A stretch of 64,000 nucleotides of DNA from assembly GCF_004341625.1 (NCBI RefSeq), contig NZ_SLZG01000012.1, positions 1-64,000 on the forward strand, written 5' to 3'. Each line of letters begins with the position of its first letter. The first letter of the stretch is position 1. Below the pieces are notes generated by a model. That model saw nothing but the letters and a program-made list of their open reading frames with translations, ran no database searches and had not been told where the DNA came from. Source of the DNA: Rhizobium sp. BK376. GTDB taxonomy: Bacteria > Pseudomonadota > Alphaproteobacteria > Rhizobiales > Rhizobiaceae. Shown one piece after another: positions 51,677 to 62,032 of this stretch. Made by a program: the position numbers and the translations under genes.

Positions 51677-52921
51677 TCATCCAGCGTGGCTGGATAATCC
51701 TTCTTCATGGTTTTCGGCGTCTGCTGACGCCTTCGGATTGCGGTCGTTCGAAAACACGGCGGCCTTGGTATCGATGTCGGGCTCGACCGACATGCCGGAG
51801 CGCAGCAGGCCGGCGAGGCTGGGATCGTCGAAGGTTATCTTCACAGGGATGCGCTGGACGATCTTGGTGAAGTTGCCGGTGGCGTTGTCAGGGGGCAGCA
51901 GCGAGAATTCCAGGCCGCTTGCCGGCGATATGCTATCGACATGGCCCTTGATGGCAGCATCCGGGAAGCTGTCGACCTTGATCTCGACCTCTTGGCCGGG
52001 GCGGACATAGGTGAGCTGCGTTTCCTTGAAATTGGCGACGACATAGACGGCGTTCAGCGGAACCACGGCCATCAGCTGGGTGCCTGCGGTGACGTACTGG
52101 CCGACACGAAGCGTGCGGGCACCTACGGTTCCATCGACGGGTGCTACAATCTGGGTATAGGAGACGTTCAGCTCGGCCTGATGGGCAGCCGCGGTACTGT
52201 GGTCGCGCTCCGCCAGGGCTTGATCGCGCTGAGTTTGAAGCACGGGGATTTTCTTCTGCTCGGCGACGAGGGCTGCCTGATCACGCTGGAGCTGCGCCGC
52301 GGCCTGGTCGCGGGCCGAGACGGATTGTTGGGCGCGCTGGGTCGTGCTTGCGCCTGATTGAATGAGGTTCTGGAAACGGTCGTTATCGGCTTCGGCAAAT
52401 TTCAGCGATGCTTCCGAGGCCGCTATCGTGGCCTTTGCCTGGTCGATGACCGATTGTTGCAGGGCGATCTGCGCATCGAGATTGGTGATGGCGGCATTCG
52501 ACGCCTTGAGGCTGGCAAGGGCCTGGGAGAGCGCTGCCTGATAATCGCGGTCGTCGATACGGGCGAGTACCTGGCCGGCCCTGACGTGTTCGTTGTCCTT
52601 GACCAGCACGTCGGCGATATAGCCGGAAACCTTCGGTGCGATCGTGGTGTAGTCGGCCTTCACATAGGCATCGTCGGTGGATTCGATGAAGCGACCCGTC
52701 GTCCAGTAGTGATAGCCGAAATCTGCACCGAAGGCGACGCCGGCGAGCAGGACGGCTGCGATGACGCTGCGTTTGACGATCTTGCGACCAGCCTTCTTGG
52801 AAGCCTCGGCGGCAGGCGCCGTTGGGGCATCCGTCGCGGGGGCGGCTGGAGCTTCGGAAACCTTTGCAACTTCGGTCTGTCGCGCCGTTTCAAAAGCGTC
52901 TTTGCGGGGCAATTCAACCAT
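51677..52921 (-). CDS. emrA: EmrA/HlyD-type membrane fusion protein
   Basis: A 414-residue periplasmic adaptor. A low-complexity Ala/Pro/Glu N-terminus (EAPAAPATDAPTAPAAEASK) precedes the single membrane segment (RSVIAAVLLAGVAFGADFGYHYW). The biotinyl-lipoyl region DDAYVKADYTTIAPKVSGYIADVLVKDNEHVRAGQVLARID, a coiled-coil hairpin (about 120-230) and the LRVGQYVTAGTQLMAVVP barrel follow. AAGGAGAAGGACC precedes the ATG. First gene of the emrAB unit, divergent from a LysR regulator. Confidence 0.94.
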   Translation of the reverse strand: MVELPRKDAFETARQTEVAKVSEAPAAPATDAPTAPAAEASKKAGRKIVKRSVIAAVLLAGVAFGADFGYHYWTTGRFIESTDDAYVKADYTTIAPKVSGYIADVLVKDNEHVRAGQVLARIDDRDYQAALSQALASLKASNAAITNLDAQIALQQSVIDQAKATIAASEASLKFAEADNDRFQNLIQSGASTTQRAQQSVSARDQAAAQLQRDQAALVAEQKKIPVLQTQRDQALAERDHSTAAAHQAELNVSYTQIVAPVDGTVGARTLRVGQYVTAGTQLMAVVPLNAVYVVANFKETQLTYVRPGQEVEIKVDSFPDAAIKGHVDSISPASGLEFSLLPPDNATGNFTKIVQRIPVKITFDDPSLAGLLRSGMSVEPDIDTKAAVFSNDRNPKASADAENHEEGLSSHAG

Positions 52922-52940
52922 GGTCCTTCTCCTTCGATCT

Positions 52941-52961
52941 GGGCTTCACCGCGTGAAGCCC
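52941..52961. promoter_or_regulatory. Inverted repeat in the emrA-LysR intergenic region
   Basis: GGGCTTCAC-CGC-GTGAAGCCC is a perfect 9-bp dyad 20 bases before the emrA ATG. It could be an operator or a 5' UTR hairpin that limits emrA translation. Confidence 0.6.
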
Positions 52962-53059
52962 GATGTGTCGTTGGGAGGAAAATGCCTCATGGCACGCCAA
53001 GTGATAATCTGCTTAAATCGGGAAAGATCATCAACCGAGAGCGGATAATCGGAGCAAGC

Positions 53060-53962
53060 ATGGATAGGCTGACGAGCCTGACAGTCTTCGGGCGGGTCGT
53101 GGAATGCGGTGGTTTTTCCGCTGCGGCGAGGCGGCTCAACATGTCGGTCACCATGGTCGGCAACCATGTGCAATCGCTGGAAGATCGGCTCGGAGTCCGG
53201 CTTCTCAACCGCACGACGCGCAAGGTTAGCCTAACGGAGTCAGGCAAATATTACTACGAGCGCTCAAGCCAGATTCTCGCCGATCTCGACGAGGCCGATA
53301 CGGCAGTCGGCGCGCTGACGACAACGCCGCGAGGCACGCTAAGGATCTTTACCAGCACGGCGATCATTCGCTTCCTGTCGCCTGTCGTATCGGAATATCT
53401 CAGTCTCTACCCCTCCGTCTCGATCGATCTGAATATTGGGGAGCGCATGGTTGATCTCGTCGAGGAAGGCTATGACCTTGCCATCAGCGCGGTACCGCTG
53501 CCGGACAACAGCCTCATCTCCCGACGCCTGACGCCGTGGCGACACGCATTGGCCTGTTCGCCTGCCTATCTCGAAGCGCATCAGCCGCCCTCGGTGCCTG
53601 CAGATATAGGGACGCATAATTGCTTGCGCTACGCCTATTATCCCTATGGCGACGAGTGGCGTTTCTTCGATCCGAACGGAGAACAGGTCAGCGTCAGGGT
53701 CGCCGGCAATATCGTGACGACCAGCGCAGAGACGCTGCGCTACATGGCGCTCAACGCGCAAGGTATCCTTCTGGCGCCAAGCTTCGTTATCGTGGACGAT
53801 CTGGCGGCCGGCAAACTGGTGCGGTTGCTGCCGGACTACAAGCCGGCGGAATTCAACATCAGCGCGATTTATCCGAACCGCGCGCATCTGCCGACCAAGA
53901 CGCGGCTTTTCATCGATCTGGCGGCGGAGCGCTTCGCAGAACACCGCAGGTGGATGAGCTGA
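53060..53962 (+). CDS. LysR-family regulator, probable control of emrAB
   Basis: A 300-residue LysR regulator of the CrgA/DmlR type. DNA-binding region RLTSLTVFGRVVECGGFSAAARRLNMSVTMVGNHVQSLEDRLGVRLLNRTTRKVSLTESG, then the ligand domain (TTPRGTLRIFTSTAIIRFLSPVV). The start is ATG 53060, GGAG being 5 bases upstream; the long frame before it overlaps emrA on the other strand and is not real. The divergent position points to control of emrAB in response to a drug or phenolic. Confidence 0.9.
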   Translation: MDRLTSLTVFGRVVECGGFSAAARRLNMSVTMVGNHVQSLEDRLGVRLLNRTTRKVSLTESGKYYYERSSQILADLDEADTAVGALTTTPRGTLRIFTSTAIIRFLSPVVSEYLSLYPSVSIDLNIGERMVDLVEEGYDLAISAVPLPDNSLISRRLTPWRHALACSPAYLEAHQPPSVPADIGTHNCLRYAYYPYGDEWRFFDPNGEQVSVRVAGNIVTTSAETLRYMALNAQGILLAPSFVIVDDLAAGKLVRLLPDYKPAEFNISAIYPNRAHLPTKTRLFIDLAAERFAEHRRWMS

Positions 53963-54103
53963 TTTCGCATTTTCAGCCCGTGCGCGAGCCCGGACGCGTT
54001 TTCGGCTCGCTTCATATAAGTGTCATCCCTGTCGGCTAAGCCGCGATGCCGTTTGCCGCGTTTTTCGTGGCGTAACCGCTCAAAGGCGAAGGTTTTCGAA
54101 GCC

Positions 54104-55096
54104 ATGTCGACGCTGCAGCAGGTTGCTTATCGTGCAGGTTGCTCTGTTGCGACCGCGCATCGGGTGCTGAACCGCAACGGTCCCGTCAGCGACGAGATGG
54201 TTCGCCGGGTGCGCCGTGCGGCTGCCGAGCTCGGCTATCGCGCCAGTGGCCGTGCCATCGCGCTTGCCAGACGCCGGCCTGTTATCGGCGTGCTGATCCC
54301 GAGCATCACCAATCCAGTCTTTGCAGCCTCGCTGTCGAGCATCCAGCAACGCATGCTGCTTGCCGGCCACAGTGTGCTGATCGCGCAATCGAATTACGAT
54401 CCCGCGCAGGAGGTCGATGCGGTTGCCTCGCTCCTCAACGAGCGTCCGACGGGGCTTATCCTGACGGTCTGCGATCCGGAGCGCAGCCTTGCGCTTTCCT
54501 CGTCGCTGCCGCCGACCGTATTGCTCAACAATCTGCCGACGCCTCGTTTTGCAGCGGCTGTGACGACCGATAATTTCGGGGCGGGCAGGGATTTGACCGA
54601 CCATCTGATAGCTCATGGTCACCGGCGTATCCTGTTCGTGTCCGGTCATTTCGGTGCATCGGATCGAGCAAAGCTCCGCTATCTCGGCCATGTAAGGGCC
54701 ATGAGCAATGCCGGGCTCGAGGCCTTCGAGGCACTGCAGATACCCTTCATCGACAGCTATGATCAGCTCGATCTCAGCGAAGCGGTCTCGACACTCAAGC
54801 CGACGGCGATCATCGGCTCCAATGATCTCCTGACGCTGGGTGTCATGGGCTCGGTGCGGCGGCTGGGGCTTTCCGTTCCGCTGGATATTTCCGTTGCCGG
54901 TTTCGACGGCATCGCCATCGGCCGGATGATGGATCCGGCGCTGACCACGGTCGAGATACCCGATGGCACGATGGGAGCTGCGGCTGCGTCCCTGCTGCTG
55001 GACATAGCGGAGAATGCCGCTCCGCCACGGCATTTGACGGCTGCCTACAGGTTGCGTTGCGGCGGCACCGTTCGCGATCTCAACCACGTGTCATGA
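54104..55096 (+). CDS. LacI-family transcriptional regulator
   Basis: A 330-residue LacI regulator. The headpiece is TLQQVAYRAGCSVATAHRVLNRNGPVSDEMVRRV; the ligand domain begins PVIGVLIPSITNPVFAASLSSIQ and includes ILFVSGHFGASDRAKLRYLG and AIIGSNDLLTLGVMG. The start ATG 54104 has only a weak GAAGG upstream. No sugar operon adjoins it directly, so the target is open. Confidence 0.88.
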   Translation: MSTLQQVAYRAGCSVATAHRVLNRNGPVSDEMVRRVRRAAAELGYRASGRAIALARRRPVIGVLIPSITNPVFAASLSSIQQRMLLAGHSVLIAQSNYDPAQEVDAVASLLNERPTGLILTVCDPERSLALSSSLPPTVLLNNLPTPRFAAAVTTDNFGAGRDLTDHLIAHGHRRILFVSGHFGASDRAKLRYLGHVRAMSNAGLEAFEALQIPFIDSYDQLDLSEAVSTLKPTAIIGSNDLLTLGVMGSVRRLGLSVPLDISVAGFDGIAIGRMMDPALTTVEIPDGTMGAAAASLLLDIAENAAPPRHLTAAYRLRCGGTVRDLNHVS

Positions 55097-55217
55097 CCGG
55101 CGCGCAGTCCCGGCTATAAGCATTTCGCAAAGGCCGCTCTTGGCCCCCAGACACAAGCCAGAGGTTCATTTTTGGCCTCTTAAGGGCCAGAGACCGCGAT
55201 TTTAAGATATTACTTTT

Positions 55218-55258
55218 AAAGGTTGTCGGCCGATGCCGCTGCATCGCTCTCAACCTTT
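55218..55258 (+). promoter_or_regulatory. Nested hairpin in the 5' UTR of the small exported protein
   Basis: AAAGGTTG (55218-55225) pairs with CAACCTTT (55251-55258). Inside lies CGATGC-CGCT-GCATCG (55231-55246). It ends two bases before the AGGA ribosome site. Confidence 0.55.
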
Positions 55259-55270
55259 CAGGATACTGTC

Positions 55271-55765
55271 ATGAAGAAAATTATCGCTTTCGCCTTGCTT
55301 GCTTTTGCATCTCCTCTGGCGGCCCACGCTGCGACCTTGAAGTTTCCCAGCGACAAGCCCATCGCAAGCATCACCATCCCTGACAGCTGGAAGCCGGAAG
55401 AGACCGAGAGCGGCGTTCAGGGAACATCGGCTGATTCCGCCGTCTATCTTTCGGCCGACGTCGCCAACAGCAAATCCATAGACAAGGTCGTTACCGACTC
55501 GATCGATTTTCTGACGAAAAACGGGGTTTCCATCGATCAGTCGACACAGAAGGACACCCCCGTCACCGAGGTCAACGGCTTGCAGATGACGACCCTGGAA
55601 TGGGATGGCAAGGATGAAGACGGCCCCGTCAGCGTCGGCCTGCTCTTCGTATCGACATCCGGCGACAATGCGCTCGTGGTAACCTATTGGGGAAGCAAAG
55701 GCGACGAAGACAAACACGATGCCGAAGTCAAGGCAATCGTTGCCTCGATCAAGCCGGTCAACTGA
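55271..55765 (+). CDS. Small exported protein of unknown function
   Basis: A 164-residue protein. The N-terminal signal (MKKIIAFALLAFASPLAAHAA) would be cleaved after HAA. The mature part is compact: TLKFPSDKPIASITIPDSWKPEETESGVQGTSAD, then VTEVNGLQMTTLEWDGKDEDGPVSVGLLFVST and AEVKAIVASIKPVN. The pattern of alternating strands resembles small periplasmic histidine-kinase-like hypothetical proteins of rhizobia, but I do not recognise a named family. ATG 55271 follows AGGA by 8 bases. Confidence 0.75.
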   Translation: MKKIIAFALLAFASPLAAHAATLKFPSDKPIASITIPDSWKPEETESGVQGTSADSAVYLSADVANSKSIDKVVTDSIDFLTKNGVSIDQSTQKDTPVTEVNGLQMTTLEWDGKDEDGPVSVGLLFVSTSGDNALVVTYWGSKGDEDKHDAEVKAIVASIKPVN

Positions 55766-55841
55766 TCGCACTGGAGTGGTGTAGGAGCGGCTGTTACTGC
55801 CTCCGACAGCCGGCGCGGACACCATTCACTTCAATAGAAAA

Positions 55842-55865
55842 CGCCGCTTCCCGGGGGAAGCGGCG
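55842..55865 (-). terminator. Terminator of the - strand ABC transporter operon
   Basis: CGCCGCTTCCC pairs with GGGAAGCGGCG around two bases. On the - strand TTTTCTATT follows. It is 25 bases past the stop of the binding-protein gene. Confidence 0.88.
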
Positions 55866-55889
55866 CGGTATGGCTGGTCAATCGCAAGC

Positions 55890-57158
55890 TTAGCTGTGCG
55901 AGGGCAGCATGTCCTGGACGTCGGAAGCTGCGTCGTCCAGCGCTTCCTTCGGCTGTGCGGAGCCGTCGACGATGCGCGACAGGTTGTCGACAATCGTCTG
56001 GGTGACGCGAACGCCGTTTTCGCCCGGGAAGGCGTACCACGGGATCATCAGCGACATCTGGTTCAAGCTGGCCTGGAAGAGCGGGTTCTTCTTGTAGAAG
56101 TCGCCGAGATATTCGGCAGACTTGGCAGCAAGTTCGTTGTTCGGAACGTAGCCGGTGCCGGGAACGACGACAGAAGCGCCGTAAGGGCCAGCTGCGAACT
56201 TGATGAACTTCCAGGCGGCGTCCTGCTTGGCAGCGTCATGCGTCAGGATGACGGCAGCGTTGCCGCCGGTCGGCAGCTTGCCGTTGACCGGGTCGATCAG
56301 CGGGATCTTCGCGGTGCGCAGGTCGAACTTGGTGCCGGTGTTCTTGATCGTGTTGATCAGGGCGCCGGTGGTCTGGAACGTGAAGCCGACCTTGCCGGCT
56401 GCGAATGCCTGTTCGCCAGCCGACTTGGTGAAGACCGGCATGCCGCCTTCCTTGACCATGCGCTGGATCAGCTCGGCAGCCTTCTGGCCTTCCGGACCGT
56501 TGAAGGTGACCTTGCTTTCGTCGTCGGAGAGCATCTTGCCGCCGGCGCCGAAGAGAAGGGCGGAGAACATCCAGTCGTCACCCTGCCAGCGGAAGTCGAT
56601 ACCGTCGACGCCGTTGCCGAGAGCCTTGATCTTGCCGCCGAGAGCGATGACTTCGTCCCAGGTCTTCGGCGGGTTGTTCGGGTCGCCGCCGGCAGCTTTC
56701 ACGAGATCGGCGTTGTAATACATGATCGGGTTGGAGGTGGCGAAAGCGAGGCCGACCTGCTTGCCCTTGACCTGGGCGAGCTTCAGGATCGTGTCGGAGA
56801 AGCCTTCTTCACCCATCTTGCCGTCCTTCTGGACGAGCGGTCCGAGATCGACGGCGACGTTGCGCTCGTCGAGCATGCGCAGGCGGTTGAGGCCGATGAA
56901 GGTAACGTCGGGCATGTCGGACGTGCCGGCTTCGCGCAGGATCGTCTGGATGCCTTCTTCATAGGTCGCCGACGGGGCAGCGAACTGGATCTTGATATCC
57001 GGGTTCTCTTCCATGAACTTCTTCGAGATCGTGTCCATCACGTCCTTGAAGAAGCCGGGCATGGGGTAGTGAACCGTCAGCGTCGTCTCGGCGTAAGCCG
57101 GGACAGACACGGCCATCGTAATGGCTGCGGCTGCGAGAATCTGGGTGATATGCTTCAT
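55890..57158 (-). CDS. ABC transporter substrate-binding protein, family 1 (UgpB-like)
   Basis: A 422-residue periplasmic binding protein. Signal peptide MKHITQILAAAAITMAVSVPAYA, then TTLTVHYPMPGFFKDVMDTISKKFMEENPDI, and the later LPTGGNAAVIL and YGASVVVPGTGYVPN strands of sugar-type binding proteins. AGGAGA lies 7 bases before ATG 57158; a slightly longer version from 57188 is unlikely. It is the last gene of the operon, whereas binding-protein genes more often come first. Ligand not known; the partner genes suggest a glycerophospho-compound or sugar. Confidence 0.9.
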   Translation of the reverse strand: MKHITQILAAAAITMAVSVPAYAETTLTVHYPMPGFFKDVMDTISKKFMEENPDIKIQFAAPSATYEEGIQTILREAGTSDMPDVTFIGLNRLRMLDERNVAVDLGPLVQKDGKMGEEGFSDTILKLAQVKGKQVGLAFATSNPIMYYNADLVKAAGGDPNNPPKTWDEVIALGGKIKALGNGVDGIDFRWQGDDWMFSALLFGAGGKMLSDDESKVTFNGPEGQKAAELIQRMVKEGGMPVFTKSAGEQAFAAGKVGFTFQTTGALINTIKNTGTKFDLRTAKIPLIDPVNGKLPTGGNAAVILTHDAAKQDAAWKFIKFAAGPYGASVVVPGTGYVPNNELAAKSAEYLGDFYKKNPLFQASLNQMSLMIPWYAFPGENGVRVTQTIVDNLSRIVDGSAQPKEALDDAASDVQDMLPSHS

Positions 57159-57184
57159 CGCTCGTTCTCCTGTTGGAAAACCGG

Positions 57185-58021
57185 TCATCCTTTGAGACCG
57201 GTCATGGTGATACCCTCGACGAAGCGCTTCTGCGCGAGCAGGAATGCGACAACGAGGGGAAGGGTGATAAACAGCGTGGCAGCCATGAGGGCGCCGTAAT
57301 CGTCGCCGGCTTCGGCGGCGCGGAAATACATGAGGCCAAGCGGCGGGGTGGCGTAACCCTGCTTGCTGATGACGATCAGCGGCCAGTAGAGATCGTTCCA
57401 GTGCGCCACGACCGAAAAGATTGCAAAGGCGGTCACCGCCGGCCAGGCATTGGGCACGATGACGCGGGCGACGATGCCGAGCTCCGACATGCCGTCCAGC
57501 CGCGCCGCGTGGATCAGATCGTCCGGCATGGCGCGGAAGAATTGCAGGAACATGAAGATCGCAAAGACCGAGATCGAGAAGGGCGCCACCAGCGCGGTGT
57601 AGCTGTTCAGCAGATCCAGGTTGTTGAAGGCGACGTAGAGCGGCAGCGCCGTTGCGTGGATCGGCACCAGCAGGCCGAGCATGACCAGCACCATCATCAG
57701 GCGTGCGGCCGGAAACTTCAGCTTCGCCATCGCATAGGCGCAGGGAACGGCGATCAGCACCTGGAAGAAGAAGATCAGCGCGCAGACCAGCACGCCGTTC
57801 CAGAGCAGCGTGCCCATCGGCACCTTCTCCAACGCGTGCATGAAGTTTGCGACATAGTAGAAGTGCTGCGGGATGAGCTGCAGGGCCGATGTGAAGATAT
57901 CGTCCTGCTTCTTGCCCGCTGTCGAGATCATGAAGATGTAGGGCGCCAGGAAGAAGATCGCGCCGAGGCTCAGCAGGCCGAAACGAAGGATGCGGCCGGG
58001 GGTGATTGCGTTGGCGTTCAT
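57185..58021 (-). CDS. ABC transporter permease (UgpE/MalG type)
   Basis: A 278-residue permease with six membrane segments, from RFGLLSLGAIFFLAPYIFMI to ALMAATLFITLPLVVAFLLAQKRF. The EAA loop is LIHAARLDGMSELGIVARVIVPNAWPAVT. ATG 58021 overlaps the previous stop (ATGA). The C-terminal FVEGITMTGLKG is the classic end of MalG-type permeases. Confidence 0.94.
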   Translation of the reverse strand: MNANAITPGRILRFGLLSLGAIFFLAPYIFMISTAGKKQDDIFTSALQLIPQHFYYVANFMHALEKVPMGTLLWNGVLVCALIFFFQVLIAVPCAYAMAKLKFPAARLMMVLVMLGLLVPIHATALPLYVAFNNLDLLNSYTALVAPFSISVFAIFMFLQFFRAMPDDLIHAARLDGMSELGIVARVIVPNAWPAVTAFAIFSVVAHWNDLYWPLIVISKQGYATPPLGLMYFRAAEAGDDYGALMAATLFITLPLVVAFLLAQKRFVEGITMTGLKG

Positions 58022-58933
58022 GTGTAATGCACCTGCCGGTCGAGAAGGCGGTATTGCAGGAACATCAGCGCGACGAGGATCGCCAGGAAGACCACGGTCA
58101 TCGCCGAGGCATAGCCGACGCGCAGATAGACGAAGCCTTCCTGATAGATCGTGAAGAGCAGCACCTCGGAGGCATGGTTCGGGCCGCCATCCGTCAGTGT
58201 CTTCACGGTGTCGAAGACTTTCACGGCATTGGTGACGCTGATGGTGATGACGAAGAGCGTGGTCGGCCCGAGCATCGGCCAGGTGACGAGGCGGAACCGG
58301 TCGAGCGCCGATTTCGCGCCGTCGACTTCGGCTGCGGCATAGAGCTCGCGCGGGATGGCGGTCAGGCCCGCCAGGAACAGCACCATGTTGAAGCCGACCG
58401 ACTGCCAGATGCCGATGATCGACAGGCTGTAGAGCACGGTGGCCGAACTGCCGAGCCAGTTCGGCCCGGGGATGCCGACCAGCGCCAGCATGGCATTGAT
58501 CGGGCCGATGGTCGGATGGAAGAGATATTGCCAGACGGTCGCCATGGCAACGATCAGCGACGCGACCGGAAGGAAATAGGCGGTGCGGAAGAAGCTGCGG
58601 GCGGCCGTTTCGCTCTCGATCAGCAACGCGACGGCGAGACCGAGGACGATCGATGCGGGTGCGACGATCGCCGTATAGATCGTCGTGTTCCAGAGCGACT
58701 TCTGGAAGGTGCGATCCTTCAGGAGATGAGCGTAGTTCTCGAAGCCGACGAAGCGGAACTTGCCGAGGCCGAGCTTGAAATCGGTAAAGCCGAGGAAGAT
58801 GACGGCGATCACCGGCAGAATGACAAAGGCGATGGTGAGGATGATCGCCGGCATGGCTATCAGCCATGCGGTGCGCCTTTCGCTCCTCTCGCGATCCGCG
58901 ACCGAATGCACCGGCATTGCTGCCGCTGTCACG

Positions 58934-58941
<8 letters not shown>
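58018..58941 (-). CDS. ABC transporter permease (UgpA/MalF type)
   Basis: A 307-residue permease. Hydrophobic segments begin at AWLIAMPAIILTIAFVILPVIAVIFLGF. The EAA loop is ELYAAAEVDGAKSALDRFRLVTWPMLGPTT. ATG 58941 is 8 bases inside the ATPase gene end. It forms the channel with the UgpE-type partner. Confidence 0.93.
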
Positions 58942-60093
<1,152 letters not shown>

Positions 60094-60097
<4 letters not shown>

Positions 60098-60930
60098 GGG
60101 GTCGGCTCCGTCTTCACCTTGTGGGCTTCGTGCGGATAGACTTCCTCGACGACGTCGTCGAGATAATAGGCCGTCATGCCGGGCACGGCGACGAGCTGAC
60201 TTTCGATCGTCTCGCCGAACTGGTGGACGACCGCGCCGATCAGACGCTCGCCCGGCATTTCGCGCTCCATGTTTCTCAGGATGAAGGCCGCGGACGGACC
60301 CCAGACGAGCGACGTATCGTTGAAGCGGCCCTGCCATGCCCAGTGCAGATGGCCGCTGGCAAAGAGCGCGACGTCATGGGCGGCGATCAGGTCGTAAAGA
60401 CGCTTGCGCGGCGAGGGGCGGACGCTCCAGTAGCCGGTATCGCCTTCATCAGGCGTATCGACGAAGAGTGGCTTGTGGGCGAAGAGCGCGAAGCGCAGGT
60501 CGCCTCTGCTTTCCAGCATTTCTTCAAGCCACTGGAATTGCTTTTCTTCCTCGTCGTCATTGAAGCCCATCAGCAGGCTGTCGAGGCCGATCAGACGCCA
60601 ATTGTCGACATCTTCCGCCCAATAGTCGGGGCCGACGAGATTGCGCCAGCGCGCCAGGCGGGTCTCATTGACGGGCTGCAGCGAGCCGGGCAGGTGGCCG
60701 ACATCGTGATTGCCGGGAACGATCAGCATGGGCACGGAGATCTGGCGCATCAGGTCCATGCAGAAGGCGATGTCCTCATCCTTGTCGGCGCCATCGACAC
60801 TGAGGTCGCCGGTATGGACGATGAGATCGGCGTTGCTCTTTTCGATCCAGTCGGCCAGCGGCTCCCAATTGCCGTTGAAATGCGGCTTGCTCGGGCTGAA
60901 ATGCGTGTCGGTGATCTGGATGATTTTCAA
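60094..60930 (-). CDS. Metallophosphoesterase (CpdA/3',5'-cyclic nucleotide PDE-like)
   Basis: A 278-residue calcineurin-like phosphoesterase. All metal motifs are present: DTHFS, HTGDLSVDG, PGNHDVGH, FAHKPLF and GHLHWAW. Family members cleave cyclic nucleotides, glycerophosphodiesters or other phosphodiesters. It is translationally coupled to the ATPase, so it likely acts on the imported compound after entry; a glycerophosphodiester is a good guess, by analogy with UgpQ beside ugp genes, although UgpQ belongs to another family. Confidence 0.9.
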
Positions 60931-60989
60931 GGCGCAGCACCCTTGTAAAGAATTCGGGTCGCGCCAGCCGGGCGTTAAAAAATGCTTAA

Positions 60990-61010
60990 GGCCGGCGCGT
61001 TTCGCCGACC
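60990..61010 (-). terminator. Terminator after the SDR gene
   Basis: On the - strand GGTCGGCG pairs with CGCCGGCC (one mismatch) around AAACG, followed by TTAAGCATTTTTT. It separates the SDR from the ABC operon, so the latter should have its own promoter in 60931-60989. Confidence 0.75.
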
Positions 61011-61091
61011 TGTTTAGAAGGCTCCGATGTCAGTTAGGTAACGGGCTTTTTCAGTCGTTTTTCAGTTTTGTCATGTTGAAGTCACATTCGA

Positions 61092-61913
61092 TCAGAGTGG
61101 CGCAACGGGATGCGGAGAGTCGTCCCAGGCGCCCCAGATCGACTGGTCGAAACAGATGACGGAGCCAGTCATCAGGCCGGACTCATCAGAAGAGAGATAG
61201 GCGCAGGCGCGTGCCACTTCCTGCGGATCGACGAGCCGACCGAAGGGCTGGCTTGCGGCTGCCTTCTCCAGCCAGTCTGCGGACGCACCATGAAATTCAC
61301 GCTGGATGCGATCCTCGCCTTCGGAGGCCATCCAGCCGATGTTGAGGCCGTTGATGCGGATGCGGTTGCGTAGCACGGCATAGGCGGTGTTCTTGGTCAG
61401 CGTTTCCAGCGCGCCCTTCGAAGCACAATAGGCTGATATGAAGGGCTGGCCTGCCTTGGCGGACATGGAACCGATATTGACGATCGTGCCCTCGATCTTC
61501 TCGCGCCGCATGACCTTGATCGTCTCTTGCATCAGGAAGAAGGGCGCGCGGACATTGACGGCGAACATCCTGTCGAAAAGCTCGGGGCTGGTGTCGAGGA
61601 TCGTGCCTCGATCGGTCAGCGCGGCGGCATTGACGAGAGCATCGACGCGGCCGAAGGTCTGGTCGCAGACATGGACGACGTTCTGGGCTTCCTCAACCTT
61701 GCCGAGATCAGCCTGGACGTAGACCACCTTCGCGCCCGTTGCGGAGGAAATCTCCTCGGCCCTGGCCTTGCCCTTCTGCTCGTTGCGACCGCAGATGACG
61801 ATGCCCTTGGCGCCGCGATCGGCGAAGAGCCGGGCAATGGTGGCGCCAAGGCCCTGCGTGCCGCCGGTAACGATGGCGATCTTGCCGTCGAGACGGCTGT
61901 GGTTAGATGTCAT
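61092..61913 (-). CDS. Short-chain dehydrogenase/reductase
   Basis: A 273-residue SDR. TGGTQGLGATIARLFADRGAKGIVICGRNEQKG is the cofactor site, NAAALTD the NAG-like strand, and GSMSAKAGQPFISAYCASKGALETLT holds Ser, Tyr and Lys of the active site. QSIWGAWDDSPHPVAPL closes the protein. GGAGG lies before the ATG. It is in the same orientation as the PhyH-type gene upstream and may share its promoter. Confidence 0.9.
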   Translation of the reverse strand: MTSNHSRLDGKIAIVTGGTQGLGATIARLFADRGAKGIVICGRNEQKGKARAEEISSATGAKVVYVQADLGKVEEAQNVVHVCDQTFGRVDALVNAAALTDRGTILDTSPELFDRMFAVNVRAPFFLMQETIKVMRREKIEGTIVNIGSMSAKAGQPFISAYCASKGALETLTKNTAYAVLRNRIRINGLNIGWMASEGEDRIQREFHGASADWLEKAAASQPFGRLVDPQEVARACAYLSSDESGLMTGSVICFDQSIWGAWDDSPHPVAPL

Positions 61914-62032
61914 GTGGTTCCTCCCTGGTGATTGGTGTGGTGATATGCGGATGGCCCCTCGCTTGTGAGCGGGAGGCTTGTGTTTGATGGGTGTGGTCCT
62001 TCATCCTGTTCCGAAGGTAGACGAAAGACCCC

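Noticed and set aside
52358..53059. Long N-terminal extension of the LysR regulator
   Set aside because: It is antisense to emrA; the real start has GGAG and begins MDRLTSLTVF.
57185..58867. Extended UgpE-type protein with an Arg-rich N-terminus
   Set aside because: The extra part is an out-of-frame reading of the UgpA-type gene; the start ATG 58021 overlaps its stop.
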